Source: Blasia pusilla | Taxonomy: Eukaryota; Marchantiophyta; Marchantiopsida; Blasiales | DNA: 64,000 bases | Direction: 5' to 3' | Assembly: GCA_050084515.1 (NCBI GenBank) | Contig: CM114271.1 | Location: 434,001-498,000, forward strand | Shown here: positions 47,850-59,810 of the stretch, in pieces | Layout of the letters: each line of letters begins with the position of its first letter | Numbering within the stretch: position 1 is the stretch's first letter | Made by a program: the position numbers and the translations under genes | The notes under the pieces: model-generated | The model's input: only the letters and a program-made list of their open reading frames with translations | What the model was told of the DNA's origin: nothing | Databases searched by the model: none

Positions 47850-50800
47850 TTTGTGCTCCTCCCACATGCACGAGATCCAAACTCGTAAGATGCCATTCTC
47901 TAAAGATACGGAGACTGATTAGCATAGTCAAAATGAACAATTAACATTGAGACAATCCATGGCCAAAAACTTGGAAGTCATCAAGTATGAACATTCCGAA
48001 AGTTTAGAATTGTTATATGCTCTTACTTTGGAAAGCATGACATAGACAAGTCTATGTGGAAACGCCGATTTCATAACTACAAGAGAGTTTCCATGTATGG
48101 TTGGCCTGTGACTATTATGTCCTCTAGCATATCTAAAATGAGAAGGAAAGCGCGTTGGTTAAATTATCATATGATCTATGTTTGAGTGTTACAAAGTTAG
48201 TGTGGGCAACCTTCATGAGTTCTTGAGTAAGAATGGTTTTTCAAGTATCTCAATAAGACTGTCATTTTTGTAGACAACACTATTTACAATTACTTTAGAA
48301 CCATTTGGAGCTCCAAGCTTGAGATTTACATTACATATGAGCATAACCTTACAACCAATAGCAATCAAATAAAGTTGATGAAAATGTATGTCTTCAATGC
48401 ACTCATAAAAACATGGCTTTGGTGGACAATCTATATGAATGCCAACTAGTGTAACTTTGACTTTTACAATGAAATAATGTAGCTCTTGGAGATTGGACCA
48501 ATCAATATCTCCATGATACGAGCAAATTATTTATGTATCATAGCTAGTGAAATCAACAACTGGGTCTTCATAAAGGATGAATGGGGCCAGATTAGTGTCA
48601 ATATCATTTTGAGAGAGTATAGAGGGGTTTAAATCATATTTTTTCATGAAAATTCTTGGGCAATCAAGAATTGTAAAAAGTCTTGACCACTAATAAGATA
48701 AAGTGGTTCTTGAGGAGTGTATACTTCTATTGTGTAAATAATTGAGAGTAGAAAATATGGCATACTGTACAAAAAGTTTAAACTTTGATGCTTATAAACA
48801 AGGGGCAACTAGGAAAGGTTGGCAATAAGAATATCAAGCTTTGTGCAAAAAGGATGTATCGGAGCTCCTACATAATTCTCCTTTGATTTTATTGCAAGAC
48901 ATCTAAGCATAGTGGAAATATCTCACTTGATTGGAATACAAAGGCAAAATGGAGGATTGTGGCCTTGGTATGAAGCCTTGCTGCAACAATACCAATAGTT
49001 GCCTTGAGGATACATTTTAGAAAATGCAAGTTCTTGAATTGTTTCATGAATGCTATAAAGTAGGTTTTACCATAACCTAGAGGTCGTGTTACATGAACCT
49101 ATCCATGTGTCTTCTCTTTAAGAATAAGAAACACATAAGAATCTTGAGAGTTTAGTTGAGAGTTGTTAATGATGGGATTGTCTACCTCAATAGTGTATGG
49201 GAAAATTGCTAATGTGCTAGTATTGGCCATAGACATGACAAAAAAAATGCCAAAATCAAGTATGCATAAGAGAATTTCACTTAGGTGTGCAATAACCTCC
49301 CTAATATAGAGAGGACTCCATATGTTATTAAGGGTGGATACGTTGATAATTTCTCCCACATCCCCTAAAGAAAAAAATATATCCTATGAATGCATTCATG
49401 AGAGTACATCCAACCGATAGACTCTTATGACAATATTTTAGATTTTTCTTGGAAAGGAATATTTCACATTAGAAATTTATTAAAGAATTATTTTTATTGA
49501 TGTAGGAGATGATCTTTGGTGAATCTAACAATATTTTCTATTTGATATTCCAAGTTACTCGGAGAGTCATGGCCAACAAAGTGATCGATGGATGAAGGAT
49601 GATTTTAGCCGAATGATATCTTCCAAAGTAATCTACGAAGGTGAGCATTGATAGATAGTCTAGGAAGCGTGAATACAATATTGTAAAATATGTACATTAG
49701 TATAAAAGACTTCCTAAAACAATCTTGTATGCCTTTGTAGAGGACTTGAGTTCATATAGATGACAAAGTGAGAGTGATACATAATAGATATTTGTAATGG
49801 TATAAGGTCAGCATGAGTAGAAGAAATTGGTCTATTTAATACAACTCTTAATATTGTTTGTAGACAAATCTCATCAAGATCAACAAGTCTGAGGACATCA
49901 GGTGATTGTGTATAAATGCTTGGAGTTCCTGTTGGTTCACATTTAAGCACATATATAATAAGGTAAAAAGGACCAATCAAAATTTGTCATGCATCGTATT
50001 TTCATGTGTTCTCCTCAAAAAAGGAGGAGCAAATGGTGGTAGGGGATTACATTTTTTTGATGCGATCTGAGCTTATACTATTTCCATCTCATTGTTGTAG
50101 GGTCTATCATGGGTTTTATCTTCTTATTTACATCTATAAGGAACTTAAGGTGCAAAATGGGGCCTCGAACTTCTTTATCGTTATGTACTTGTTTGATAAT
50201 GACAAATGTATGCAAAAACCTATTAGGCATACATGAAGATGTAGCAAGAGGTAGGCGTCTAGCTATGTTTTGTAGTATGTAACAACAAAACTTACATGTG
50301 ACGACATCAATATCAATAGCATCTACCCAAAGAATCATATGGCAATGAAGGTTGCCCTTGACCTATAGCTCATAGCTAGAAGGTCTTTTATTACACTCCC
50401 AAGTCTCTTGCAACCAACAAGTATGTAAATGTTAAGAAAGGCATGTACTTGCACATGGAAGAGAACTATGCATTCTATCGGGGTATCTCTCCGTGTAAAT
50501 GCACAATTCAACTTCCAAAGTATTTGTTCAATGTCATGGAATTGAGGCCATCTAGTTTCAAACAATTCATTAGAGGTAAGAATAAAAATAAATGGCGGAG
50601 TCCCCTATCTATTCACCATTGCTCTCAAATCTTGTAAATGTTGATGATACCATGTTGGGCTTCCTTGAAGCTAATTATTAAGATAATTTTTGCAAAATCT
50701 TCTATAGAGTTCCTCTTGTGATATTTTAGGATTCTCCTTCTTCAATTAGTCTAAGTCATAATTGAGGATGCACAATCTTGTTAAGGAGGCAACGGAAATT

Positions 50801-50870
50801 GGTTGTGTTCGTTGGTGTATAAGGAATGAAAAGGGTTTAGGGAGTGTAAATATGCTAAAAAATTGCCTTG
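47850..50870 (-). mobile_element. Decayed Helitron (Rep/helicase ORF)
   Basis: On the minus strand the segments appear in Helitron order. LQDLRAMVNR then TSNELFETRWPQF (about 50635-50540) match the Helitron-like N-terminal domain. WVDAIDIDVVTCKF follows (about 50330). KCEPTGTPSIYTQ to NSSPLQRHTRLF lies at 49950-49714. A degenerate helicase Walker A, PLGYGKTYFI, is near 49070. The helicase C-terminal KVMLICNVNLKLG is near 48340 and FPHRLVYVMLSKVRA near 48050. Frameshifts and stops separate the segments. Neither the 5' TC nor the 3' CTRR end could be placed, so the borders are those of the readable coding remains. Confidence 0.8.
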
Positions 50871-53049
50871 TTCTTTGGCGCATTTATTTTGCAAAGGAAC
50901 CATTTCTAGAGTAGTGGTCATATAGATAAGGAAGCATGAATGGGAGAGTTCCTATTTCAATCGCAAGGCGATTGTTAGAGCTTTACACAATTGCAATAAA
51001 TAATCAATTCGTGTCTTAAATTATTCTGAGAACAACTAGTATGGTGTTTGGGTTGGGTATATAATGGACAAATATTCCTTACAAAGAGGATTAATCTCCA
51101 AATTGACAAGAGGTACTTTTTCAACTTTGTTGTAGAGAAGCTTATGTTTGATTGGTGAGACTATTGGCTACCCCAATTGATTAGTGGCCTATCAAGTAAA
51201 GATATGATACAAAAATATCCCATATGGAGACCATTGTATTTTGTATGAATGCCTATAAAAATTCAATTACTAAGAGCAATTGTTGATATACCCCGTTTTT
51301 CCACGCTCACATCTTCAGGCACCCATCCTCATGGAGCCATAATTACTCTTCCTTCACCGCACTCTTACTACTAGGAACCCCCGTACATACAATACCTACA
51401 TGTTTATGCCTTACTACCTTAGTCCTTGGCAGGCATATCTATGCAACCCTTACCTTCCGTCATGTGTTACCTGACTATGTGCGGCTCCAAGACCCTCTAC
51501 AGCTCAATTTCTTCACTCGGACGCCCTCATGGCCGCGTGACCTAACCCTACACCGGGTGCGCCCTAACTAGCCCCTCGGCGGCTGCAAGGTATGAACGCA
51601 CACTCTCTCTCCTTCCCAAATTTTTTGACATTCACTGCTCACTTGTCGATGCAACACTTGCAACCACCCGTCGCCACAACCTGCGCTACCCCCTTCTGCT
51701 GTCCCCCATCAACCCATACCAACGAGATCTAAGAAAAACGGACAACACTTCCGTGCACAACCTTCCAAACACAAAAATGACAAAAAATTGCACATACGCG
51801 TCTCTAGGGCTCCCCACCGAGGCAACTCACTTGCCTACCTACAAAAAATGAATTCCCTGCCCCCTCGCAACATCTTTCTCATGTAAAATCAAGAGTAGTA
51901 AAAATGGCTCACTAGGCCTAAAACTCCACTCATGAATCTACATCGGCATATTGAACCACATCCACCCTCTGCTATTAGAGAATCCGGACGCTAGCACCTT
52001 AACTCCTACACATCCACACACGTCTATGCAAGAGAGGTGCTCCTAAGGCTCAACATGAGAAAGATGGCTTGAGAAAGCCATCTCTCTCACTCTTCCCCCA
52101 AAAATAGCCCTACCGACGGTAACTTGTGTGCACAGGTTACCGGATGACCATTGACCAAGTCAACGGGTCGCATGACGGACTTAAACCAAAATAGGGAAAT
52201 TGCCATAAATGACGTTCCCGACATAATAGACCTGTCACCAACCTCATCCGACATCTCGGGACGAAGTTACACCCAAACAAACCTACTAATTCTGTATGTT
52301 GTCGACGCGATAGAACTCTACCTACGTTGAGATAAGATGTGATAGATGAGACCTTCTTGCAAAATAACGTTTTTCTATTTTTCTTCCTTTTCGAGGATTT
52401 CATCTTAAACTTGAATTTGAAAGTGGATCCAAGCATGCTCCAAGGTTTCAAGGAAAATAGAGTTGTGATCAAAAGCCCAAAAATAGTAAGGTGGTTTTAA
52501 TTAGGACTCGCACGATTAATTATACCTTCTAGCTAAATAGGGTCTTTCTACTTTCCATCTTATTCAACGATTTTTTCTTGACCTAAAATTTTGGACACTT
52601 GATCCTTAAGGTGTATCTATATTTTGTGAAAAGTTTCAAGGAGAACGGAGTTATGGCGAAGAGCTCAGAAATTAGTGGGTTGTCCGATGGATCCCCCATT
52701 CTCTTTTCCCCTCAAAACTCATAACTTGACATGAAACTTTCTCTCTTGGTGTTTTGGAAAGTTTTTATAACTTGCCTATAAAATCTTTTGGAAAGTAAAT
52801 ATGCCAAAAAAGTTCTCTCCTCAAAGCGGTACTTTTTAATCGGAGCTTTGATGTAAAATATTACTTTATTATCGAGAATGTTACAAAAAGGAATCTCTAT
52901 AAAATGACATTCTTACAAAACTCTTTACAAAACAAGTTCATTATAACTATTTACTAGTATGTTTCACTAACTTCACCAATGACTCTATTAGTCTTGATCT
53001 ATGGTTGGGTTTGGTGGGTTTAGATGTAGGCGGTAATTTGGCGGCTCAA
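50871..53049. other. Intergenic stretch, no gene recognised
   Basis: 50871-51280 may be the outer part of the Helitron. 51280-52140 is noticeably more C-rich than its surroundings, without an ORF of note. 52330-52680 contains two loosely similar blocks ('TTTCAAGGA(A/G)AA..GAGTT') suggesting an old internal duplication. No assignment is made. Confidence 0.35.
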
Positions 53050-55343
53050 GAGTTCTAAGTTGGATGGATCAACGAAGATTTCCTATTGCAATTGTTTCAT
53101 CATTGGAGGAAAAGTATGAACTATCCACGATTTTGTTGGAAGGTTGAGAGTTATGTACAACAGGTATGAGAACCTCATCATCACCAGACTCATCTACTAA
53201 GTCCACTCTTTCAACATTCAAAGATTGTGGAGGAGGATCCCTTTGTGGTTCACTAGACTTGGTGGAATAATTCTGAATTCCTACTGGTGCAATAATATGA
53301 GGATCATAGGTTGTGTTAGCAGAAATGCTACTTGTATCGCTTCGATTGAAGTCCTCTGTTGTTGTTCTTTCTCGTGCTCTCGAATCCAATTTTCCATTAC
53401 ATAGTCATCTTGGTTGCTTCCATAAGGGCTAAGGCTCAGATGATATATTGGCCCCTCGGATTCAGAGTTTTCAATGTTGCCTATATGGATATCGTGCCCA
53501 CCTTTGGTGCCTATATTCCACATAGTACATCCATACCCTCTAGGTTCTCATCTTGCAAGTCGAGGTTATCTTCATGATAACCATCATGATTTATCATATG
53601 TAAGCTAGACTCACTAATGTATTCTACAACCCTTATAGCTTTTTTTTGTCCATCCCTTTCAAAGAAGTATTGCCCGCACAATAATGCTAGTTTCGATTTT
53701 CTTGAAACACCCTTGTCTCCAAACCTTGAGTCTGTAGATGTATACCAAATCTCTAACACGCTTATTGGTCAAATTAAGTCTGTGCTCATTATGCACTAAA
53801 CCTAACTACTCCAATTTCTCTCCGCTAAAGAGGAAGAGACCACTTGTGCTAATATGGATTTAGCCAAAGAGCGCAATGTTGGGGCACCTTGACCAATTGC
53901 ATGCTCCACCAATTGGAGGGACGAAGTGAATCGACGACTTTCCTGCCAAACTCATCCACAAATAGTTCTTGAAGGTTCACAATGTTGCCCAACTCTCGCA
54001 AAAAAGTAGCTATATAAGAATTTGCCTCGATGACGTTGAGGCTATGCATCACCTTTTGCATAGACTTTCAATTATTGTTTCAAATCCTCATGCACTCAGC
54101 ATTTGAGGTGACGTCTTGAAATACTATCAAGAAGATTGTAAGGGGCGAGAATAAATGCATGTAGCCTACTGTATGTAATTTATAGTGGATAAGTTCCCAA
54201 TGCTTAGAAATAACATCAATCATTTATGTAGCTATGGACATTGTTACGAAAAATTCGCGGCGCCGTCCATCCACACAAGGCCATGGAGTTACAGGATAAA
54301 AATAATTCGCTTCCATTATCTCAAATATACTGCGATAAATATGCTATGTCATTGGCTTAAGACCATTACACTCTCTCAACAGAATAATAGTTTGCAAAGC
54401 TGCAAGAAACAATTCTTCACCTTCTATAAAAAAATCGTGATTTCCCACAATAGTTTTGATCTCTTGTTCCTTCTCCCTTTGCCTCACATACCTCCCATTG
54501 AAGTACTCCCTAAAAGCATTTGTGGCAACCACGGCACATAATATCTTCCTTAATTCTAAGATATGTCTCAACATTATAAAGTTTGTTGCAAAGCGTGTAT
54601 TTGCAAGAAGCAACAATCATGTCTTCATTGGGTTGATTTCCATGAATTTGGCCATCATCCAAGTTCTTGTATTCATAAATACTACCATCTCATGAGCTTA
54701 TGTAAAAATCCTCTCCACCCAAGGCTACTTATTCCAATCTTCGCATACTATATCAAGAGAATGTAAGACGCGTTCATCCCAAAGAGTATGAGGATTTCCC
54801 CTCGGTGTCTATCAACTTGATCATGACCTCACCTTGAGGACACAAGATCATGATGTTCACTAAAGACTCACTCCTCATATTAGTCTAAAAGTCCGTGATG
54901 ATTGTGGCCCCGAAACAGAAATTATCGGATATGCCATCCACCTTTTTCTTCACCTTTCCCATATGTTTCTCAAGCAGAATGGTGCGCGACCAAGTATAAC
55001 TAGGACTTGAGTAACACTTCACATTTCTTGATGCCAACACTACTAGCTTGAAAGCATCTTGCCGTACTTTGTTGTTGAATTGTATTTCAGAATTCTAGAA
55101 ACACATCGCCCATATATCATTTGCAACTTCTATTCCTTTGATGTTGAAAGAATCCTTGATATCAGCTTGCTTCTTTCTGGTACTACTAGTCGTCCAACTC
55201 AGCCCAGTTACTACTCTGCATTCATCGAGATTGTAACTCTGTGATATATCTGAAATCCCATCAACATTGGACACAACGTAAATACTATTTCCTGTGTATT
55301 GCAAACCTACTTGTAATGGCATCGTCTCCTCCACTTCACTCAA
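53050..55343 (-). pseudogene. Decayed hAT-superfamily transposase
   Basis: Read on the minus strand, upstream to downstream. An N-terminal part is open at 55343-55095. The central DUF659-like block is CFGATIITDF then SESLVNIMILCPQGE (about 54930-54850). A conserved helical part lies at 54616-54344. The C-terminal region is SYIATFLRELGNIVNLQELF (about 54020) followed by the dimerisation signature ILAQVVSSSLAERNWSS near 53860-53810. A low-complexity tail is open to 53069. Several frameshifts break it, and no terminal inverted repeats were located. hAT transposases cut and paste DNA elements; this one cannot be active. Confidence 0.75.
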
Positions 55344-55456
55344 GGGTCTCCCTTTCCTTCTTTATTAATTTCTATAACAATCTTGGAACACACTATGAAC
55401 AAGAAAGATAAATATGCTAACATAGATAATCGAGATACCTTTAATTATCAAGGTTA

Positions 55457-56110
55457 TGTCGTGTGCATACACATCGCTACACAACATACATCATTGTCAC
55501 CGAACACACACACAAACACACACAAACACACACGATCCCATGCTAACTCATGGCATCGAAACAACGAGACAAGAAGTACTAAAATATCTCTTATAAAGTA
55601 AGATCCTATCTCTCTCTATACCATCTCACACCATATCTCTCAAAGGTGTGCACTCTCTCTCTCATGTCAAACTAAACCCACCCTCCTAATGAGAGGCTTG
55701 AGTTACACTCACAAGGCAAGGGATCATAGCTCCGCCGCCTCATGCCAAGAGGTTCAACAAAGAGAGAATGAGCTCTCAAGCTCTCTCTCCTTGAGGTATA
55801 CCCCTTCCCTCCTTCAAGCTCTCTCCATGGTAACCTAATCTCCCAAGTCACCTCCTTGTCTCTTGACCCGATGTAGGAGGTCAAGAGCCACTTACCAAAA
55901 ATAGAAAGTAGATCACACACTCAAAATGGTACTTACCTAAAATAGTAAGTTTTTTCAATATGGCTCCAAATGAGCCGAAACAAAGGGGAAACCTGCTCTC
56001 TTAGGTTTCTCGGGGCCATAGTAGGTCATCCTCGACCTACTGAGCCTATCATCCACTATTCATGAAGGCGCTCTACTCGATCTCCCCGATCTATCCTAAT
56101 AGACGTGACA
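55457..56110 (-). repeat. 3' LTR of copy 2 (654 bp)
   Basis: In element orientation it starts TGTCACGTCT (at 56110) and ends CACACGACA (at 55457), giving TGTCA../..GACA ends. It aligns with 26100-26613 and 31381-31580 of copy 1. It contains the GA-rich tract and a TG/GT-rich stretch before its end. Confidence 0.8.
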
Positions 56111-56112
56111 GC

Positions 56113-56240
56113 TGTCATGCGCATACACATCGCTACACAACATACATCGCTGTCACTGAATACACACACAAACACGCACGATCCCATGCTAACTCATGGC
56201 ATCCAAACAACGAGACAAGAAATACTAAAATATCTCCAAT
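56113..56240 (-). repeat. Extra copy of the LTR's terminal ~128 bp, adjacent to the 3' LTR
   Basis: In element orientation TTGGAGATATTTTAGT..GCGCATGACA repeats the last part of the LTR, which occurs again at about 55457-55590. It is separated from the full LTR start by two bases. Either a second LTR lost its front part here, or the true LTR starts at this repeat and carries it at both ends. Confidence 0.75.
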
Positions 56241-56431
56241 GGCCCCATAGTTGGTGATTAGGTCCATGTTACTCCAGATGACCCTCTATCCCTTCCTACC
56301 ACGACATACATCTCTAGGACGCTAACAACAGAAAGGCCGAGTCCTCATGTGGCCCCATCGTTAGTCGCCTTCCTGTCATCCATGTCACAGAAAAATTCGG
56401 AATCGAAACCTATATAGTATCTCGTCTATAT

Positions 56432-56755
56432 TCATCTGGGACACATCCATCGTCCCCGAGGAACCCTAGTGAGAGGTGGCGTCAGACATGCCATATGCCA
56501 ACCTCTTGAACATCCATCACAAACTAGCATCGTGGCCGCACCACGGGCAGAACCACACAACATACAACGCAAGCCTGCAGGAACTACTGCTAAGCTCGGA
56601 TCTACTGTACCATCAATGGTAGGAAGGTGACATGGCACGCAATTACGCACATGGTCCTTCCATACCATACCATCACGGCCCTCCAGCAAGAGAATACCGG
56701 ATGGCAAAACATCACACACTCTCAGGAGAGTGCGCCCTACAATCATATCCAACAT
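56432..56755 (-). pseudogene. Integrase C-terminal extension with PHD finger (copy 2)
   Basis: This 107-aa open frame has a linker followed by a PHD zinc finger. Ligands are Cys64, Cys67, Cys79, Cys82, His87, Cys90 and Cys105, in the pattern CX2C-X11-CX2C-X4-HX2C-X14-C, with the hallmark Trp two residues before the last visible Cys (RWMCPR). The eighth ligand is missing because the frame ends in TGA exactly where Cys would follow CPR; TGC to TGA is one base. PHD fingers typically read histone H3 tails. In chromoviruses this position is taken by a chromodomain, so a targeting role is an inference. Confidence 0.85.
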
Positions 56756-56941
56756 CGTCGGTGCCGTCTACTGCAAGTAGACATAATCTCCCTAATGAAA
56801 CCTCATGATAGTTGGTCGATAACCACCACCCCGAATAGTCGCATACCTCAACGTATCACGATGTTGCGCAATCGCCAAGTTCTCGAACGCCATGGGCATC
56901 ACTCTTCGAAACAACTCAGCCCTGTGAGAACATGCTCGCAT

Positions 56942-57670
56942 TCATAAATCTAGGTCATCAAGGTCTAGCACCTCACCAGTATCTCGACGAATGGCCGCAG
57001 GTAAATCTAGCTCTGAGCCATAAAGTAGCAAGTACGGTGAAAATGACGCTAAGGATGTCTGCCTGATGAATCTGTATCCCATCACCAACCAGAGCAACTG
57101 GAGGTTCCAATCTCCTAGGTGATCTCTCTGCAAGCCATACTTGTGTAAACCCCTCTTCACCATCTGCACAACTCTCTCCGCGAATCCATCCCCCTCGGGA
57201 TGATCTCGCGAAGTCGTGTGGTGGTCGATCAGCGCATGATCACACAAGGCCTGGAACTCATCACGAAACTCGGTACCTTGGTCTGTCAACACCTTAGCCG
57301 ATGCGCCATAATGACTCAGCACTTTGTCAAGGAAGGCATAAGCTACTCCCTCACTCTCTTTGTCAGGCAATGCAACCAACTCGATCCACTTCGAGAAGTG
57401 CTCGACCATCACCAACACATAACGACTGTGACGCTCCGTCAAAGGCAAAGGTCTTGCAAAATCCAAACTCCATCTATACCCTAAGCCCATGATCGGTAAT
57501 GGATGCAACTGTGTAGTCGGAGCATTGAACGATGCTTGGACCGGATCACACACCATGCACCTGGCAACAAACTGCTGAAAGTCAGTCTGCATGCCTCGCC
57601 ACCAATACTGAATTTGGAGCAAGTTGTACGTTCGCTTCACCCCAAAGTGACCCAACTTCTCGTGGGCATG
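56942..57670 (-). pseudogene. Integrase of copy 2
   Basis: The zinc-binding H2C2 part reads HAHEKLGHFGVKRTY..CMVC, with an in-frame TAG just upstream of HAHEK. From the Met at 57655, the catalytic triad is Asp65 (SLDFARPLP), Asp125 (LTDQGTEF) and Glu160 (GDGFAERVV), with 34 residues between the last two (DD34E). The core is complete to LDLDDLDL before a stop. It catalysed insertion of the cDNA into the genome. Confidence 0.9.
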
Positions 57671-58420
57671 CTACACTAGTCGTGCTCTCTGCAAAGGATG
57701 CGTTACTATGCGTACTCTTCCATCCTCCCAAATCCTCAAAACATGTGTCCCCTCCCAACGGAACCGTCTGGCCCGCTCTAGGATCCGATCCCGCTCTCTA
57801 GCATCCACGGTGCTTGAAACGCTGCCAGTACAAAGGTACTCCAAGACTACTCCATCATCATGAATATCTCGGCCACTTGTCGTCTCCTCACTGGCCTCCG
57901 AATCCAAGGACTCTCCACTAGATCTCGCCATCGAAGTCTTCACACTCTGGCTCTCCATAGCCAATATGCCTAAATAGGCTGACACGTGCCATCCTGGCAC
58001 TGACTCCTCATCACTCTCTCCATGCCATCGAGCTCCAATTGCATCTCACTGACTCGGGCATGGATTACGACTCAACCCATATGCATCCTGGTTGAGCGTC
58101 CCAGGTTTATGTACCACCTAAAAATCATACTCCTGCAACAAGAGAGCCCATCTCGCAAGCTTCCCTGTAAGCTTATCAGACTCCATCAACCACTTCAGTG
58201 GTTGATGATCAGTGATGATGGTAAAGGGGTTGCTGAATAAATAACATCTGAAATGGGCGACAACCCACACCGCAACCAAGAACTCACCCTCATACAAGCT
58301 GTACTTTGCCTCTACAACGTTGTTCGATCGGCTAGCGTAAGCCACCACGAACTCTCTACCCTCATCATCATGTTGGGTGTGCACCGCTCCAAGCCCCAAC
58401 ATGCTCCAATCTGTGTGCAA
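57671..58420 (-). pseudogene. RNase H and RT-integrase connection of copy 2
   Basis: RNase H (58420-58118) shows LHTDWSMLGLG (first catalytic Asp), AKYSLYEGEFLVAV (Glu) and FTIITDHQPLKWLM (Asp). RNase H removes template RNA during reverse transcription. It is followed, after a break, by a connection segment (58000-57671) rich in Glu and Arg that leads into the integrase zinc finger in the same frame. Confidence 0.85.
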
Positions 58421-59389
58421 CTAGAAAGGAAACCCCCTAATCGGTCTCCTCAAGATGGGCGCGGACATCAACCTCTCCTTGAGCAACTAAATTGCTCGCT
58501 CGTGTTCATCCCCCCAGTGCCACTCGTGATCCACCTTGGTCACCGGCTTTGCAATCAAACTCAATCCCTTGACATACCGTTGATAGAAGTTTTCCAATCC
58601 CATGAATGCGCAAACACGGCTCACATCTGTAGGGCGTGGAATGCGTGAGATAGCCTCTACCTTAGTCTACTGAACACCAAGGCCCCCTAGGTATATCGTA
58701 TGACCCAAGTTCTCAATCTGGTCGTAGAAGAACTTGCACTTGTCTGGATGTAGCTTCAGCTCATGTAATTGCAGTTGTCAAAACACCTCCTCTAGATGTC
58801 GCTCATGCTCCTCAATCGTGGCGCTAAACACTATGATGTCATCAATATAACACCTTGCAAAATCCAGACCAGCCAAGATCCGATCCATGACCCTCTAAAA
58901 ATCAACTTGGGCGTTCTTTAACCCAAATGGTAAGAACTGCCACTGGTACAAACAATCCTTCTCGTGATGATCGATGCCCCAAAATTCCGTCTTCTGCATG
59001 TCCTCTAATCTGATAGGCAGTTGATGGTATTCGGCTCGCAAATCCAATGAACTGAAGACCTTTTTGGGACCAATCGCATCAAAAATCTCCTCAAGGGTGG
59101 GCATGGCATACCTATCAAATTTTGTCTGCCGATTGATAGGTCGATAATCCCCACACATCCGCCTATCCGTCCAATTGCCATGCACATCCTTCTTGGCGGG
59201 CATGACAGTGGCAGATGCATACTCCCCATGCGAAATCTCCACCAGTCCTGCTCCGGCTAAGTCCTGGCTCCTACTCTGAATCCAAGCCCTCTCCATATAA
59301 TTGTATCTGTAGGGTCGTCGGAAGATCGGCGTATCACTCGACAACTCAATGCGTATCCCCGGTCCCTTCAGCGTACCCAAATCCTCCAT
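58421..59389 (-). pseudogene. Reverse transcriptase of copy 2
   Basis: It starts with MEDLGTLKGPGIRIELSS, the usual entry to Ty3/gypsy RT. Motif A is in VFSSLDLRAEYHQLPI, motif B in FLPFGLKNAQ and motif C is YIDD (about 58850). It is open from 59389 to 58895, then broken by frameshifts and stops. It lies just upstream of RNase H. The frame differs from that of the methyltransferase, so at least one shift separates them. Confidence 0.9.
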
Positions 59390-59399
59390 GCTAAATGCA

Positions 59400-59810
59400 A
59401 AGTAGCTCCTATAACTCCTGAGGAACTGATGTATCCGGCACCGCTCTCATCTTGTCAACTTAGGTCCCATATCTGGCTCCGAAGTCTCTATCGTGACTAC
59501 AGTAGGACTCTTCGGTGCCAGTATCGGTGGTTGCTATGGTGCAACCCGGTCTCGAACAACAACACTTGGCCGCGCTCTTGCAGCCAACTGCAAACTCTGA
59601 TCTCCTCCATATGCAGTGCCCGGAACCACGCTCGATGTTGTGGCTTTCATCTCCTGGCGTACGTGCAAAAAATCCCAAGAAGTCCAAGGGTGTCTCTCCC
59701 CTGGTGTGTAGATCTCCTCGGGTCTCGCCCCTGGCCACTGCCTCCACCATCTCGATAGGCATGGGGCTCACCAACACAACCCCTGTGATCTGTCGCAATC
59801 TCATACGACG
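59400..59810 (-). other. Linker between methyltransferase and RT in copy 2
   Basis: An open segment of about 115 codons (59804-59460) begins in the methyltransferase frame after its stop. It is Cys- and Thr-rich near the end and matches no domain I know. It may be spacer needed to place the RT or the remains of another small domain. Confidence 0.5.

Noticed and set aside
59460-59804. Cys-rich segment downstream of the methyltransferase as an extra zinc finger
   Set aside because: The Cys spacing fits no known finger and the frame is shifted relative to RT; left as linker.
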